Positions 34,939 through 44,387 are shown, counted from the first letter of the stretch. The stretch is 64,000 nucleotides of DNA from Pseudomonas vancouverensis (GCF_004348895.1 NZ_RRZK01000018.1:1-64000), one strand, 5' to 3'. The notes: generated from the letters alone by a model not told the origin. Program-made: numbers and translations.

Positions 34939-36174
34939 TCAACGCAACGCGTTGATTGCCTGATCCAGCGCCGTGATGAGGCGGTCGACTTCTTCCAGCG
35001 TGTTGTAATGCGCCAGCGACACCCGCACTACCCCGCCAAACCGGTCAAGTCCCAGGGCTTCGATAAGCCGCCGCGCATAGAAGTCACCAAAGCGAATGCC
35101 GATCCGGTGTTCGTCGACCCTGCGCACGACTGCCTCCGACTGCACACCCTCGACCACGAAACTGATGGTCGGCACCCGATTGCGGGTATGCGCCTTGCCA
35201 ATGATCCGCACGCCCTCGCGCTGGCGCAAAAATGCCAGCAGACGTTCGGCGAGCAAATCTTCCTGCACCTCGAAGGCATCGAACGCCGCCTGCATGCACT
35301 GGCGCTCGCTGCCTTGTGCGCCAAGCCTTGAGCTGATGTCGAGCAGATAGTCGGTAATCCCGATGCAACCGAACGACAGCTCGTAATTGACGTTGCCAGG
35401 CTGCAATTTGTAGGGCACCACCTCCTTGCCGATAAAGAAGTGATTGAGACTCGGCATTTCCAGCAACAGCGGTCGACGCCCCCAGAGCACGGCAAAGTGC
35501 GGGCCGAAGGTTTTGTAGAAGCTGTAGACGTAGAAATCGGCGCCGCTGGCCTGCACATCGACCAAACGGTGTGGCGCATAAGCGACGCCGTCCACACACA
35601 ACCTGGCGCCCACTGCATGGACACGCCGGGCGACTTCGGCAACCGGATTGACCGAGCCGAGAATGTTCGAGGTGTGGGTCATCGACACATAGCGGGTGTT
35701 GTTGTTGAGCAACACTTGCAGGTCATCCAGTTCGAGCTCGCAGCTGTCGGGATTGACCTGCCACACACGCAGGGTCGCGCCGCGGCTTTCGCACAAGTTG
35801 ACCCAAGGACCGATGTTGGCCTCGTGGTCGCAGTTGGTGACGATGATTTCATCGCCGGGGACGATGGACGGGGCGATGGCGCGACACAGGATCTGCAACA
35901 AGTGGGTGGTCGAGCCGCCCATGATCACTTCTTCCGGATGCTCGGCGTTGATCAATTGCATCACCGAATGGCGAGCCTGCATCACTCGCTCACCCGCCGC
36001 AACAGAAGGTCGGTAGGAAGCACCCAGTTGCACACTGCTGTTGAGCAGGTAGTCGCAGACCCGCTCTGCCACGGTGCTCAATACCATCGAACCACCGGCG
36101 TTATCCATGTAGGCATAACCATCGGACAGACCAGGAAACTGCTTGCGAACGTAATCGATATCGAGAGGATTCAC
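34939..36174 (-). CDS. Cysteine desulfurase-like class V PLP enzyme
   Basis: A 411-residue class V PLP enzyme similar to the VC1184-type 'cysteine desulfurase-like' subfamily: YAYMDNAGGSMVLSTVAERV near the start, SMTHTSNILGS, CVDGVAYAPH (cofactor Asp) and the PLP Lys in SFYKTFGPHFAVLWG. I do not see a persulfide-loop Cys in the usual SufS/IscS position, so desulfuration is not assured. GTG 36174 has GGAG eight bases upstream; TTG 36198, which overlaps the ATPase stop, is the alternative. It is co-directional with the polar amino-acid importer and likely acts on its cargo. Confidence 0.8.
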   Translation of the reverse strand: MNPLDIDYVRKQFPGLSDGYAYMDNAGGSMVLSTVAERVCDYLLNSSVQLGASYRPSVAAGERVMQARHSVMQLINAEHPEEVIMGGSTTHLLQILCRAIAPSIVPGDEIIVTNCDHEANIGPWVNLCESRGATLRVWQVNPDSCELELDDLQVLLNNNTRYVSMTHTSNILGSVNPVAEVARRVHAVGARLCVDGVAYAPHRLVDVQASGADFYVYSFYKTFGPHFAVLWGRRPLLLEMPSLNHFFIGKEVVPYKLQPGNVNYELSFGCIGITDYLLDISSRLGAQGSERQCMQAAFDAFEVQEDLLAERLLAFLRQREGVRIIGKAHTRNRVPTISFVVEGVQSEAVVRRVDEHRIGIRFGDFYARRLIEALGLDRFGGVVRVSLAHYNTLEEVDRLITALDQAINALR

Positions 36175-36194
36175 TCTACTTTCTCCAGCCTGAT

Positions 36195-36929
36195 TCAATG
36201 ATGCAAGATGGCCTGCAGGAACGCTTGCGTGCGCTGCTCCTGAGGTGCAGTAAAAAACGGTTCAGGGATGTTCTGCTCAACAATGCGTCCGCTTTCCATG
36301 AAGATCACCCGATCGGCGACCCGACGGGCAAAGCCCATTTCATGGGTGACCACAACCATCGTGACGCCGGAGCGAGCGAGGTTTTGCATGACATCCAGCA
36401 CTTCGCCGACCATTTCCGGGTCCAGTGCCGAGGTCGGCTCATCGAACAGAATCGCCCGGGGCTCCATCGCCATGGTGCGGGCAATGGCCACGCGCTGCTG
36501 CTGGCCGCCGGACAACTGGCTCGGGTATTTGTGCGCGTGATCGCCCATGCCGACCTTGACCAGTAACTCCCTGGCCCGGGCATGGGCATCACGACGACTC
36601 AGGCCGCGCACCCGGATCGGCGCCAGCGACACATTGTCGAGCACACTGAGGTGCGGATAGAGGTTGAAACTCTGGAACACCATGCCGACTTCACTGCGTA
36701 TGGCGCTCAGTCGCGGACCGTGCTCAACCCGCTCGCCGGCCACGCGGATATCGCCTTTCTGGTAGTCCTCGAGCAGGTTGATGCAGCGGATCAAGGTCGA
36801 TTTGCCCGAGCCGGAGGGGCCAAGAATGACCACCACCTCACCTTCTGCAACCTGCAGATTGATATCGCTCAGCGCTTTGAAATTGCCGTAGTACTTGTCG
36901 AGCTTTTCGATGTCGATCAAGGTGCTCAT
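36195..36929 (-). CDS. Polar amino-acid ABC transporter ATPase, GlnQ type
   Basis: A 244-residue ATPase: Walker [15 protein letters not shown]-loop [10 protein letters not shown], signature [16 protein letters not shown], Walker [12 protein letters not shown] and H-loop [12 protein letters not shown]. The length and sequence fit the HisP/GlnQ group. It overlaps the permease gene by ATGA (36926-36929). Confidence 0.9.
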   Translation of the reverse strand: MSTLIDIEKLDKYYGNFKALSDINLQVAEGEVVVILGPSGSGKSTLIRCINLLEDYQKGDIRVAGERVEHGPRLSAIRSEVGMVFQSFNLYPHLSVLDNVSLAPIRVRGLSRRDAHARARELLVKVGMGDHAHKYPSQLSGGQQQRVAIARTMAMEPRAILFDEPTSALDPEMVGEVLDVMQNLARSGVTMVVVTHEMGFARRVADRVIFMESGRIVEQNIPEPFFTAPQEQRTQAFLQAILHH

Positions 36930-37603
36930 GCGGTTTTTCCTCCCGAGGCGTTACGGCGTTCAACCCAGCTGACCATCTGCACCAGCGGCAACAGCAGCAA
37001 CAGGTACAACAAGGCAGCCCCTACCAGCGGAGTCGGATTGGCCGCCAGAGCCTGCGCCTGGGTGGCCTGCTTGAGCAGGTCAGGCATCGCGACCACCGAG
37101 GCCAGCGCCGTGTCTTTCATGACGTTGATGCAATTGCTCGTCATGGGCGGCATGACGATGCGAATGGCCTGGGGCAGAACCACGTCGCGCATGGTGTTGA
37201 AGAAGCTCATGCCCTGGGAGGCCGATGCTTCGAACTGGCCACGGGGAATGGCCTCGATGCCCGAGCGAAAGATCTCCGCGCTGTAGGCACAGGAGACCAG
37301 CGAGAGCGCGCTGGCAGCGGCCGCGAATGACGACAGGCGGATGCCCACGAATGGCAGTGCGTAGTAGATCAACACCAGCAGGACCAGCAGCGGAATGGAA
37401 CGCATGATATCGATGTAGACACGTGCCAGCGCTCGAACGGGCGTGTAGGCGTACAGCCTCAACAACGCCAGCAGCAGCCCGCCCACCAGGCCCAGGGCAA
37501 TGCTCACCACCCCAAGCAGGATGGTGACGCCCAGGCCCCGCATCATCAGCGGAAGCGACTCGACGAGCACATTCCAGTTAAAAAATGTCTGCAAAAGATC
37601 CAT
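36926..37603 (-). CDS. Polar amino-acid ABC transporter permease, HisM/GlnP type
   Basis: A 225-residue permease with about five membrane helices. The EAA loop is [18 protein letters not shown], followed by [12 protein letters not shown]. It is a single permease that may homodimerise. GAGGTAT precedes ATG 37603. It lies 64 bases after the binding-protein gene. Confidence 0.9.
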   Translation of the reverse strand: MDLLQTFFNWNVLVESLPLMMRGLGVTILLGVVSIALGLVGGLLLALLRLYAYTPVRALARVYIDIMRSIPLLVLLVLIYYALPFVGIRLSSFAAAASALSLVSCAYSAEIFRSGIEAIPRGQFEASASQGMSFFNTMRDVVLPQAIRIVMPPMTSNCINVMKDTALASVVAMPDLLKQATQAQALAANPTPLVGAALLYLLLLLPLVQMVSWVERRNASGGKTA

Positions 37604-37667
37604 GGGATACCTCGGTCAAGACAAGTGGCGAACGGGTATCGCCACTGACAGGCAACAGCAGCAAGGC

Positions 37668-38444
37668 TTACTTGAGGACAGCGGTCACTTGCATGGTGCT
37701 GGAGTCTTTGGCCGCCTCGGCGCCGAACCACTGTTTGTGGATTTTTCCGAGCGTGCCGTCTTCTTTCATCTTGCTGATGATGTCGTTGACCTGATCACTC
37801 ATCGCCCAGCCTTTGGCGTGCATCAGCGAGTAGCGCTCACCGGTGGGGATTCGAGCGACGATGGTGTATTGCGGCTTGTCCTTGATGTAGTAGAGCACTG
37901 CGGGAATGTCACTGAGGTAGCCATCGATGCGCCCGGAAGCCAGATCGAGCATGGCTGGCGACAATCCTTCATAACGCGAGACATCGGCGAACTTGTACTC
38001 GTCCTTGTGCTGGCCAATCCACATGTCGCCGGTCGAACCCGTATCGACGCCGACGACTTTGCCGCCCATGTCGGTCAGGCTCTTGACCTTGGACGTGGTC
38101 AGTGCGGTCAGGGACTGGTCGCTGTCGAAGTAAGGCTGTGCAAAGGCAACCGACTCCAGTCGTTTAGGGGTAATGGTGATCGATGAAATGGCGATCTCGA
38201 CACGCTTGGATTGCACGGCACTGAACAGGCCGTTGAAAGGGATATTGATGAACTCGACGCTTTTCCCCGCGCGCTTGGCCACTTCTTTTACAACATCGAC
38301 CTCGAAGCCGACAAACTCCCCTTTGGCGTCCTGAAACTCCCAGGGCACGTTGCCAACGTTGGCACCGACCGTCCAGTCAGCGGACCAGGCTGGCAGTGCA
38401 ACGGCGGCGGTCATGAACAATCCCAACATCACTTTCGCTTTCAT
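37668..38444 (-). CDS. Polar amino-acid ABC substrate-binding protein
   Basis: A 258-residue periplasmic binding protein of the HisJ/ArtJ type with signal peptide MKAKVMLGLFMTAAVALPAW. Family landmarks are GNVPWEFQDAKGEFVGFEVD, ITPKRLESVAFAQPYFDSDQ and GSTGDMWI. It binds a polar amino acid; the identity cannot be read. GGGAGC precedes ATG 38444. It is the first gene of the ABC/PLP-enzyme/RpiR group. Confidence 0.9.
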   Translation of the reverse strand: MKAKVMLGLFMTAAVALPAWSADWTVGANVGNVPWEFQDAKGEFVGFEVDVVKEVAKRAGKSVEFINIPFNGLFSAVQSKRVEIAISSITITPKRLESVAFAQPYFDSDQSLTALTTSKVKSLTDMGGKVVGVDTGSTGDMWIGQHKDEYKFADVSRYEGLSPAMLDLASGRIDGYLSDIPAVLYYIKDKPQYTIVARIPTGERYSLMHAKGWAMSDQVNDIISKMKEDGTLGKIHKQWFGAEAAKDSSTMQVTAVLK

Positions 38445-38505
38445 GTTTGCTCCCGATTGTTTGTTTTTTTAGGTGCCAACAGCGGTTGATCTCGTACAAC
38501 GTGGG

Positions 38506-38522
38506 ATTGATCCTAAATCAAT
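38506..38522. promoter_or_regulatory. Inverted repeat upstream of the amino-acid ABC operon
   Basis: ATTGAT-cctaa-ATCAAT is a perfect 6-base inverted repeat 62 bases upstream of the binding-protein start, followed by AT-rich DNA suited to a promoter. It is a possible operator; the cognate protein is unknown. Confidence 0.45.
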
Positions 38523-38678
38523 GGATTATTTAATTCAACACTACATTCCTATGTATTTTTTACTCCACAACCTGAGAAACGGGTCCGTCGCACGACACCC
38601 GAAAGCGCGCCGGACTAGGCTTGGTGCCCACTACCCGCGAAGTGCAAAAAGTGGCACGCCGCGTTTGCGCGAATCCCC

Positions 38679-39614
38679 TCAGTCACCCATCGACCCCAAC
38701 AACCACTCCCGAAAAATCTCGGCAGCCGCAGATCGCTTGCGATGTTTGAGCGAGACCAGGAATTCGCCGTTGCCCGTCACGCATTCAAACGCGGTCACTC
38801 GCTGCAATTCGCCCTTGGTCAACGCCTCATCGGCCATGAACGTCCACGCCAGGCCGATCCCCATGCCCTGCTGCACGGCTCGGTAGGCCAAGGTCAGCTG
38901 GTTGAACACCGGCGCTTTGTCCCGCGCCACGTAGTTGATGCCGAAGTGGCCGAACCACTCGTGCCAGTCCAGGCATTGCCAGGCGCAGGTGTCGATCTGC
39001 ACCAGGTTGGCCTGGGCCAATTGTTCCAGCGTCTGGATGCCCGAGACGTCCAGTGCAGGATGAGCCACGGCATAAACGATTTCCGGCAGGAGGAAATCGC
39101 TGTCCAGCGACGGCCACTCCCCCGAGCCATACAGAATGCCCACGTCGAAATCATTGAGGCTGCTTTCATCGAACTCGTTGATCGCATGCACGTGCACGGC
39201 GATATCCGGGTAGGCCTTGTTGAACTCGATCAGCTTGGGGAACAGCCAGAACTGCGCCAGGGCATGGGTCGCCAGCACCGACACGGCGTTGGACTGATGC
39301 ACATTGCGAATGCGCGTGACGCTTTGGTACATCGTCGTGAGCAGCACGTTGACCGTCATCAGCAACTCGTCGCCGGCGCCGGTCAGCTTGACGCCCCGAG
39401 GCTTGCGCTCGAACAGCGGCACGCCCATGCAGTCTTCGAGCTGGCGCATCTGCTTGCTGACAGCGCTCTGGGTCAGAAACAGCTCGCCCGCTGCCCCGGT
39501 GAAACTGGCGTGGCGCCCCACCGCCTCAAAGGTGATCAGCGTCTCCAATGGCGGCAAGGTCCGTAAATAACGGTTGATGGGGATTCTCCCTAGCTGATGA
39601 AAAACGCGCGACAT
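38679..39614 (-). CDS. LysR family regulator, GcvA-like
   Basis: A 311-residue LysR protein. LETLITFEAVGRHASFTGAA opens the winged helix, QSAVSKQMRQLEDCMGVPLF is the recognition segment, and the C-terminal domain has the GcvA-like style (DVGILYGSGEWPSLDSDFLL). It is divergent from the EamA transporter across 93 bases and probably controls it; control of the ABC operon behind it is also possible. The start has GGGGA upstream. Confidence 0.86.
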   Translation of the reverse strand: MSRVFHQLGRIPINRYLRTLPPLETLITFEAVGRHASFTGAAGELFLTQSAVSKQMRQLEDCMGVPLFERKPRGVKLTGAGDELLMTVNVLLTTMYQSVTRIRNVHQSNAVSVLATHALAQFWLFPKLIEFNKAYPDIAVHVHAINEFDESSLNDFDVGILYGSGEWPSLDSDFLLPEIVYAVAHPALDVSGIQTLEQLAQANLVQIDTCAWQCLDWHEWFGHFGINYVARDKAPVFNQLTLAYRAVQQGMGIGLAWTFMADEALTKGELQRVTAFECVTGNGEFLVSLKHRKRSAAAEIFREWLLGSMGD

Positions 39615-39707
39615 TCCCCACAGGAATGGGTGGCCGACTATTTATCGCAGGTAGCGCTTATATAGCATGGCTAGAATGCCGGCAAACAGCCTGTCAGAGT
39701 CGAGAGA

Positions 39708-40649
39708 ATGAACAGCGGGATAGTATTTGCGGTATTGGCGGGCGCCATCTGGGGTGGCGTGATCCTCGCCCCTTCGTTGTTGCCGGAATTCAATGCGGTA
39801 TTGATCAGCAGCGTGCGCTTTGCCCTGTACGGATTGATCTCACTGCTCGTGGCCTTGCCGATTGCCTCGCGCCTGCTGTCGCGCTTGACCCGTCGCGACG
39901 CCTTGATGCTGCTGCGCCTGTCGTTGACCGGCAATATCCTCAACTATGCATTGCTGGGCGCTTCGGTACAGTTGAGCGGGGTCACCGCCGCTGCCCTGAT
40001 CAACGGCATGATGCCGGTGGCCATTACCTACCTGGGACGCCGCGATGCCGGGTCGCTGCCCCTGACCAAACTCAAGCTGCCGCTGTTGCTGGTATTCCTG
40101 GGTATCGTATCGGTGAGCCTGGAACACTCCACGACGGCAGCGTCAACCACCTCGTTGTCTACCCGCTTACTGGGCCTGGCTTGCGGCTTCAGCGGCGTGA
40201 TCTGCTGGTCGTGGTACGCCACCCACAATGCCCGTTACCTCAAGCAAAGCCATTTCAACAGCAGCGAATGGTCGACGCTGCTCGGCATCGTCACCGGTAT
40301 CGTTGCCATCGTGTTCGGCATCGCAGCCTTGATGCTGTTCCCGAACCTGGTGCCGGCGCAGGTGGAACACCGCCGCTGGATGGCGTTGCTCTGGGTTTGC
40401 CTGTTCCTCGCACTCTGCGGTTCGTGGCTGGCCAATGGGCTGTGGAATGCCTGCTCGCGCCGCCTGGCCACCTCCTTGAGCGGCCAGATGATCGTCTTCG
40501 AAACCCTGTTTGCCTGCGTATACGGCTTTCTGTTCAGCCAGCGCGTACCGGGCTTGATGGAAGTGACGTCTATCGTGCTGCTGGTGGGTGGGGTGGTCTG
40601 GGCGGCGAAGCGGCATCAAGGGGTGTCGGTAAAGGTTGCGCAATCGTAG
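39708..40649 (+). CDS. EamA/DMT family transporter
   Basis: A 313-residue membrane protein with ten hydrophobic segments in two EamA halves, beginning MNSGIVFAVLAGAIWGGVIL. DMT proteins usually export amino acids or other metabolites. GAGAGA precedes ATG 39708. It is paired with the divergent LysR gene. Confidence 0.87.
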   Translation: MNSGIVFAVLAGAIWGGVILAPSLLPEFNAVLISSVRFALYGLISLLVALPIASRLLSRLTRRDALMLLRLSLTGNILNYALLGASVQLSGVTAAALINGMMPVAITYLGRRDAGSLPLTKLKLPLLLVFLGIVSVSLEHSTTAASTTSLSTRLLGLACGFSGVICWSWYATHNARYLKQSHFNSSEWSTLLGIVTGIVAIVFGIAALMLFPNLVPAQVEHRRWMALLWVCLFLALCGSWLANGLWNACSRRLATSLSGQMIVFETLFACVYGFLFSQRVPGLMEVTSIVLLVGGVVWAAKRHQGVSVKVAQS

Positions 40650-40748
40650 TGTTGGCGGGCTTCTACCGAGTATGAAAATATTGCCCTTTACCGATTTTCT
40701 CAGTGGTAACTACCTGAGCGGTGCCGGCTCGACGGGAGGAAGGCTGCA

Positions 40749-41204
40749 ATGGATCTGAAGTTCAGTCACGTAGATGTGCTGGTCAATAATCTCGAGGAAG
40801 CCTGCGCTTACTACGCACGGATACTCAAGGCCAGGATCTCCAAAACCCTCGTCTGGGAACGAGGCGGTCTGCACGTGCGCTACGCGATTGCGCTGATCGG
40901 ACAAGAGCGTTTCATGCTGGTGCAGCCATTGGCGGGCAACCTGAAGGAGCTGTTGGACGCCTCGGGAGAAGGGATGATTTATCGCCACTGTTATTCGACA
41001 CCGGATATCGAGAAAGCCTACGACGAACTGATGGTTGCCGGTGTTCAGCCGGAAGACGAAAACGGCAAGCCATTGGCCCGCGCAAACCTGCAATCTCCGT
41101 CCGGCGGGCGCATCATCTGGTTGCCCAAGCGCTTCGGGCACTTCTCGATCGAAATTCTGGAAGACAAGGCGATAGAGGCATTTGTGGAAGCTGCGTTTTC
41201 CTGA
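40749..41204 (+). CDS. VOC family protein
   Basis: A 151-residue vicinal-oxygen-chelate protein: MDLKFSHVDVLVNNLEEACA, where His and later Glu could bind metal, VGGARFML-type middle strands (IGQERFMLVQPL) and a C-terminal HFSIEILE. It resembles glyoxalase/bleomycin-resistance folds. The substrate is unknown. GGAGG lies 8 bases before ATG 40749. Confidence 0.82.
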   Translation: MDLKFSHVDVLVNNLEEACAYYARILKARISKTLVWERGGLHVRYAIALIGQERFMLVQPLAGNLKELLDASGEGMIYRHCYSTPDIEKAYDELMVAGVQPEDENGKPLARANLQSPSGGRIIWLPKRFGHFSIEILEDKAIEAFVEAAFS

Positions 41205-41304
41205 GCAAGGCGACGATGGGCGCTGGCTGGCGACCAGAAGCGGTCGGTCGACTGACAGGACCAGGACGGTTACGCTGGCATTTCTCACTTGTGCGGACCC
41301 GCGT

Positions 41305-41706
41305 ATGACACAGGAACATCAAGGAAGCTGCTTGTGCGCAGCGGTCAAATACGAGCTACTCGCCTCACCGCGAGCCGTGAGTCATTGTCATTGCAGCCAG
41401 TGCCGCAAAGGTCACGGCGCAGCATTCGCCTCGTACGGCAGCGTTCCGCGTAGCGCACTTCGAATACTGCGCGGTGCTGCCAGTATTAAAACCTATGCGT
41501 CGTCAGAGACGGTATTACGTGAGTTCTGCATGGAGTGCGGTTCGACTCTGTTCTGGTCACGATCTGAAGGTCAGTTTGCCGACTGGGTCTCTATAGCGTT
41601 AGGGACCCTCGACACGCCCTTCGTGCCGCAAAAGCACAAACACGTTTATGTCGAGTCCGCCGTCCCTTGGTTCAATTCTTCTAATCTTTTTCCGCAGGTA
41701 GACTGA
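41305..41706 (+). CDS. GFA (Gfa/CENP-V) family zinc protein
   Basis: A 133-residue protein with the zinc-binding pattern of the glutathione-dependent formaldehyde-activating family: GSCLCAAVKY, SHCHCSQCRKGHG and EFCMECGSTLFW. Members bind Zn through these cysteines; true formaldehyde activation is seldom proven. ATG 41305 is the natural start; the longer frame overlaps the VOC gene. No strong ribosome site is visible. Confidence 0.83.
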   Translation: MTQEHQGSCLCAAVKYELLASPRAVSHCHCSQCRKGHGAAFASYGSVPRSALRILRGAASIKTYASSETVLREFCMECGSTLFWSRSEGQFADWVSIALGTLDTPFVPQKHKHVYVESAVPWFNSSNLFPQVD

Positions 41707-41793
41707 CGGCTGCGGGGCGACTTCAGCCCCTTTTCGACGGGCAGAAATCGGCACGATTAGAGTGTCTAGCCCTGAAATGGATTTACACCTGAT

Positions 41794-42708
41794 TCACCTA
41801 ACCACCGGCGCATGCTCGGCCATCAATTCCACTATCCAATCGATAAATACCCGAACTTTGGCGCTGACATGGCGATTCGGCGGGAATGCCAGATACATCG
41901 GCATTGGCTCCATGTGCCAGTCCTCAAACAGCGGCAGCAACTCGCCGCTGACCAGATGAGGCTTGGCCATGTACTCCGGTAGCCAGAGCATGCCCAGACC
42001 CGCGAGGCCGGCGGCGAGGTACGCATTGCCGTCGTCGACCGTAAGTTGCGGGCGACCCTGGGCTTCAAAGCGTTCCTCACCCCGCTGCATTACGTAGGGC
42101 AAGGTTTTGCCTGTACGAAACCAGAGAAAGCCGACGGTACTGTGCCTGGCTTCCTCCAGCTCACGGGGATGCGCCGGCGTACCGAAACGCTGCAGATACC
42201 CGGGTGCGGCATAAATGCCGAGTTTCAAATCGCCTACATGCCTTGCCACCAGGGACTGATCGGTGATCTCGCCGCCACGCACCACGCAGTCGACATTTTC
42301 GCCAATGATGTCGACGATGCGGTCGCTCACGCCCACGGTCAGCTGAATTTCCGGGTAGCGAGCAAAGAACCCGGGCAAGGCCGGTATCAGCAGCATTCGC
42401 GCCAGTGGGCTGGGTACATCCACCCGCAGCCGTCCGCGAGGTGTCATCGAGGCGCTGGATAAGCTGGTCTCGGCGTCGTCCATATCGGCCAGCAGCCGGA
42501 TGACGCGCTCGTAGTAGGCCGCGCCATCGGCGGTGATATTGACCTGGCGTGTGGTGCGGTTGAGCAGGCGCACGCGCAGCCTCGCTTCCAGTTGCTGGAC
42601 GAGCTGAGTCACAGTGGTCTTGCTCATGTGCAGGGTAGCTGCAGCCTTGGTGAAACTGCCGGTTTCCACCACTCGGGCAAAGGCCTGCATTGCATCGAAA
42701 CGGTCCAT
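41794..42708 (-). CDS. LysR family regulator
   Basis: A 304-residue LysR protein. MDRFDAMQAFARVVETGSFT begins the winged helix, followed by MSKTTVTQLVQQLEARLRVR; the effector domain begins RGRLRVDVPSPLARMLLI. It is divergent from the RidA gene across 137 bases, which suggests control of it. ATG 42708 matches the family start; the 98 extra codons upstream cross the divergent gene. Confidence 0.88.
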   Translation of the reverse strand: MDRFDAMQAFARVVETGSFTKAAATLHMSKTTVTQLVQQLEARLRVRLLNRTTRQVNITADGAAYYERVIRLLADMDDAETSLSSASMTPRGRLRVDVPSPLARMLLIPALPGFFARYPEIQLTVGVSDRIVDIIGENVDCVVRGGEITDQSLVARHVGDLKLGIYAAPGYLQRFGTPAHPRELEEARHSTVGFLWFRTGKTLPYVMQRGEERFEAQGRPQLTVDDGNAYLAAGLAGLGMLWLPEYMAKPHLVSGELLPLFEDWHMEPMPMYLAFPPNRHVSAKVRVFIDWIVELMAEHAPVVR

Positions 42709-42845
42709 TTCACACCTCACTCGGGTCTGGATAGTTTGGATTCTACAAACAGTCATGACCAGAGTTGCCCGTTTATTCGGGTCGGCAGGCTTTTTACAGT
42801 GACTCCATCGTAAACAACGGGCTATCGCCCTGAAGGAGTTACACA

Positions 42846-43241
42846 ATGACCAGCAAACGTGATGTCGTTTTCCCGCCTGACCGCCATGCCCTGTACGAAC
42901 TCCACCGCTACTCGCCGGCGATTCGCTCCAACGGTTTTCTGTTCGTATCCGGTCAGGTCGGCAGCCGCAAGGATGGCTCGGCCGAGCCGGACCTCGCGGC
43001 ACAGGTTCGCCTGGCCTTCGCCAACCTCAACGCGATCCTGGCCGAGGCCGGCAGTAGTTTCGAGGATGTGGTCGACACGACCATTTTCATGGTCGACCCC
43101 GACTCGAAATTCGAAATGATCTGGGAAGAAGTCGCCAAGTACTGGGGCGAAGCTCCCTACCCGACAGTGACCGCTATAGGCGTAACCTGGCTGTCCGGCT
43201 TCGACTTCGAGATCAAGGTGATCGCCAAACTACCCCAATAA
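42846..43241 (+). CDS. RidA family protein (second copy)
   Basis: A 131-residue RidA-family protein: SNGFLFVSGQVGSRKDG, VRLAFANLNAILAEAGSSFE, VDTTIFMVD. The usual substrate Arg position near the C-terminus reads YPTVTAIGVTWL, with no Arg, so deaminase activity may be lost, as in several RidA subfamilies. AAGGAG precedes ATG 42846. It is divergent from a LysR gene. Confidence 0.83.
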   Translation: MTSKRDVVFPPDRHALYELHRYSPAIRSNGFLFVSGQVGSRKDGSAEPDLAAQVRLAFANLNAILAEAGSSFEDVVDTTIFMVDPDSKFEMIWEEVAKYWGEAPYPTVTAIGVTWLSGFDFEIKVIAKLPQ

Positions 43242-43334
43242 ACCGGGCTCCCCCCCCCTCCGCAGACCGTCAAAGGGAACCCTCTTTTTTTGGAGCGCCC
43301 CTCCACTCCCGATTGATCTCTGTCTGTTGTCACC

Positions 43335-43392
43335 GTCCGCTTCTGGCCGATTGCTGCCTGCCGTGAAGGGCAGCAACCGGGCAATAGCCGAC
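43335..43392. repeat. Intergenic palindromic repeat, best-preserved copy
   Basis: Left arm 43335-43359 (gtccgcttctggccgattgc then tgcct) and right arm about 43366-43392 (agggcagcaaccgggcaata then gccgac) are near-complementary over about 24 bases with a short loop. Partial or decayed copies of the same arms recur at 226-296, 44388-44416, 48740-48795, 53030-53082, 53937-53975 and 54487-54520. It is likely a non-coding repeat family, possibly MITE- or REP-like. Confidence 0.6.
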
Positions 43393-43446
43393 ATTCCATT
43401 TTGCCTGAAGTGCTACCCTCCACTGGACTTCACTCAAGGCCAAAAT

Positions 43447-43938
43447 ATGGACATTTCGCCTCACTTCATCATTCATGAATCCCCCTATTGGGTGATTAAC
43501 CACCGCATGGACAGTGCGCTGCCTGGCTACCTGATGCTCAGCGCGAAAGAAATGACAAACTCATTGGCTGCGCTATCGACCGAAGCGCTGGCGGAGTTGG
43601 GAGCATTGCAGGCGAGAATCCAGGCATCCATCGAAGCGCTCCTGCAACCAAAACGGCTTTACATCGGTCGTTTCGGTCATGACGCGGGGCACTCCATCCA
43701 CTTCCATTTCATCCCGATTTACCACTGGGTCGAGGCATTGTTCTGGAGGGACGACAGGTACAGAGTCCTGCAAAATTTTGGCTCTCTCGAGAGTAGCATG
43801 CCCCAGACCGACGGCGCAGAACTGATGTTCTTTGTTTGGCGAGAGTTTTGTGAGCGTCCTGATCCTCCCATGATAGAAGGCCCAACCATTGATCACGTCA
43901 TTGCAACTCTGCGCTCCCAATTCAGGGACGATGAATGA
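43447..43938 (+). CDS. HIT-like family protein
   Basis: A 163-residue protein with a histidine-triad-style motif GHSIHFHFIPIY (H82, H85, H87) after a region LPGYLMLSAKEMTNSLAALS that matches HIT proteins. It probably binds or hydrolyses a nucleotide or phosphoramidate. ATG 43447 has AAGG upstream; the longer frame from 43327 would read through the palindromic repeat. It overlaps the GNAT gene by ATGA. Confidence 0.75.
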   Translation: MDISPHFIIHESPYWVINHRMDSALPGYLMLSAKEMTNSLAALSTEALAELGALQARIQASIEALLQPKRLYIGRFGHDAGHSIHFHFIPIYHWVEALFWRDDRYRVLQNFGSLESSMPQTDGAELMFFVWREFCERPDPPMIEGPTIDHVIATLRSQFRDDE

Positions 43939-44381
43939 GACTGATCGAAATTCAACAGATTACGCACCTGCCGACGGAAGTTCTTAACTTGGAGAAAGAG
44001 GCGGTTGCAGAAGGTTTCAGGTTTCTTACGCACCTGATTTCGGAGTGGCACTCTGGAAAGAATCGCTTCGATGCACCCGGTGAATGCCTCATGGCAGCGT
44101 ATTCGGACCAGCACCTGATAGGAATCGGAGGCCTATCAGTTGATCCCTATAATAAGCCCGGTATCGCAAGGCTACGGCGGGTGTACGTGGCACCTGCGGC
44201 AAGGAATCAATACGTGGGTCAGGCGCTGGTAAAAGTGTTGGTTGCACAGGCTGCTCTTCACTTTAGGCAGGTGCGTCTTTCCACCGATACTTCAGGAGGC
44301 GACACGTTTTACCTGCGCTGCGGCTTCATCCGAATAAAAGATGCCCATGCCACCCACACCATGGAACTGGTCAACGCCTGA
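43935..44381 (+). CDS. GNAT family N-acetyltransferase
   Basis: A 148-residue acetyltransferase. The acetyl-CoA loop is RRVYVAPAARNQYVGQALVK (R/Q-x-x-G-x-A form) and the C-terminal strand FYLRCGFIRI is typical. It is translationally coupled to the HIT-like gene (ATG 43935 overlaps its TGA). The acceptor is unknown. Confidence 0.82.
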   Translation: MRLIEIQQITHLPTEVLNLEKEAVAEGFRFLTHLISEWHSGKNRFDAPGECLMAAYSDQHLIGIGGLSVDPYNKPGIARLRRVYVAPAARNQYVGQALVKVLVAQAALHFRQVRLSTDTSGGDTFYLRCGFIRIKDAHATHTMELVNA

Positions 44382-44387
44382 TCAGGC

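Noticed and set aside
36174..36198. TTG 36198 overlap start for the desulfurase-like gene
   Set aside because: GTG 36174 has a clear GGAG at good spacing, while TTG would need the overlap alone; kept as an alternative.
43240..43260. Short C9 run after the RidA gene as a regulatory element
   Set aside because: It is isolated in non-coding DNA with no promoter-like context.
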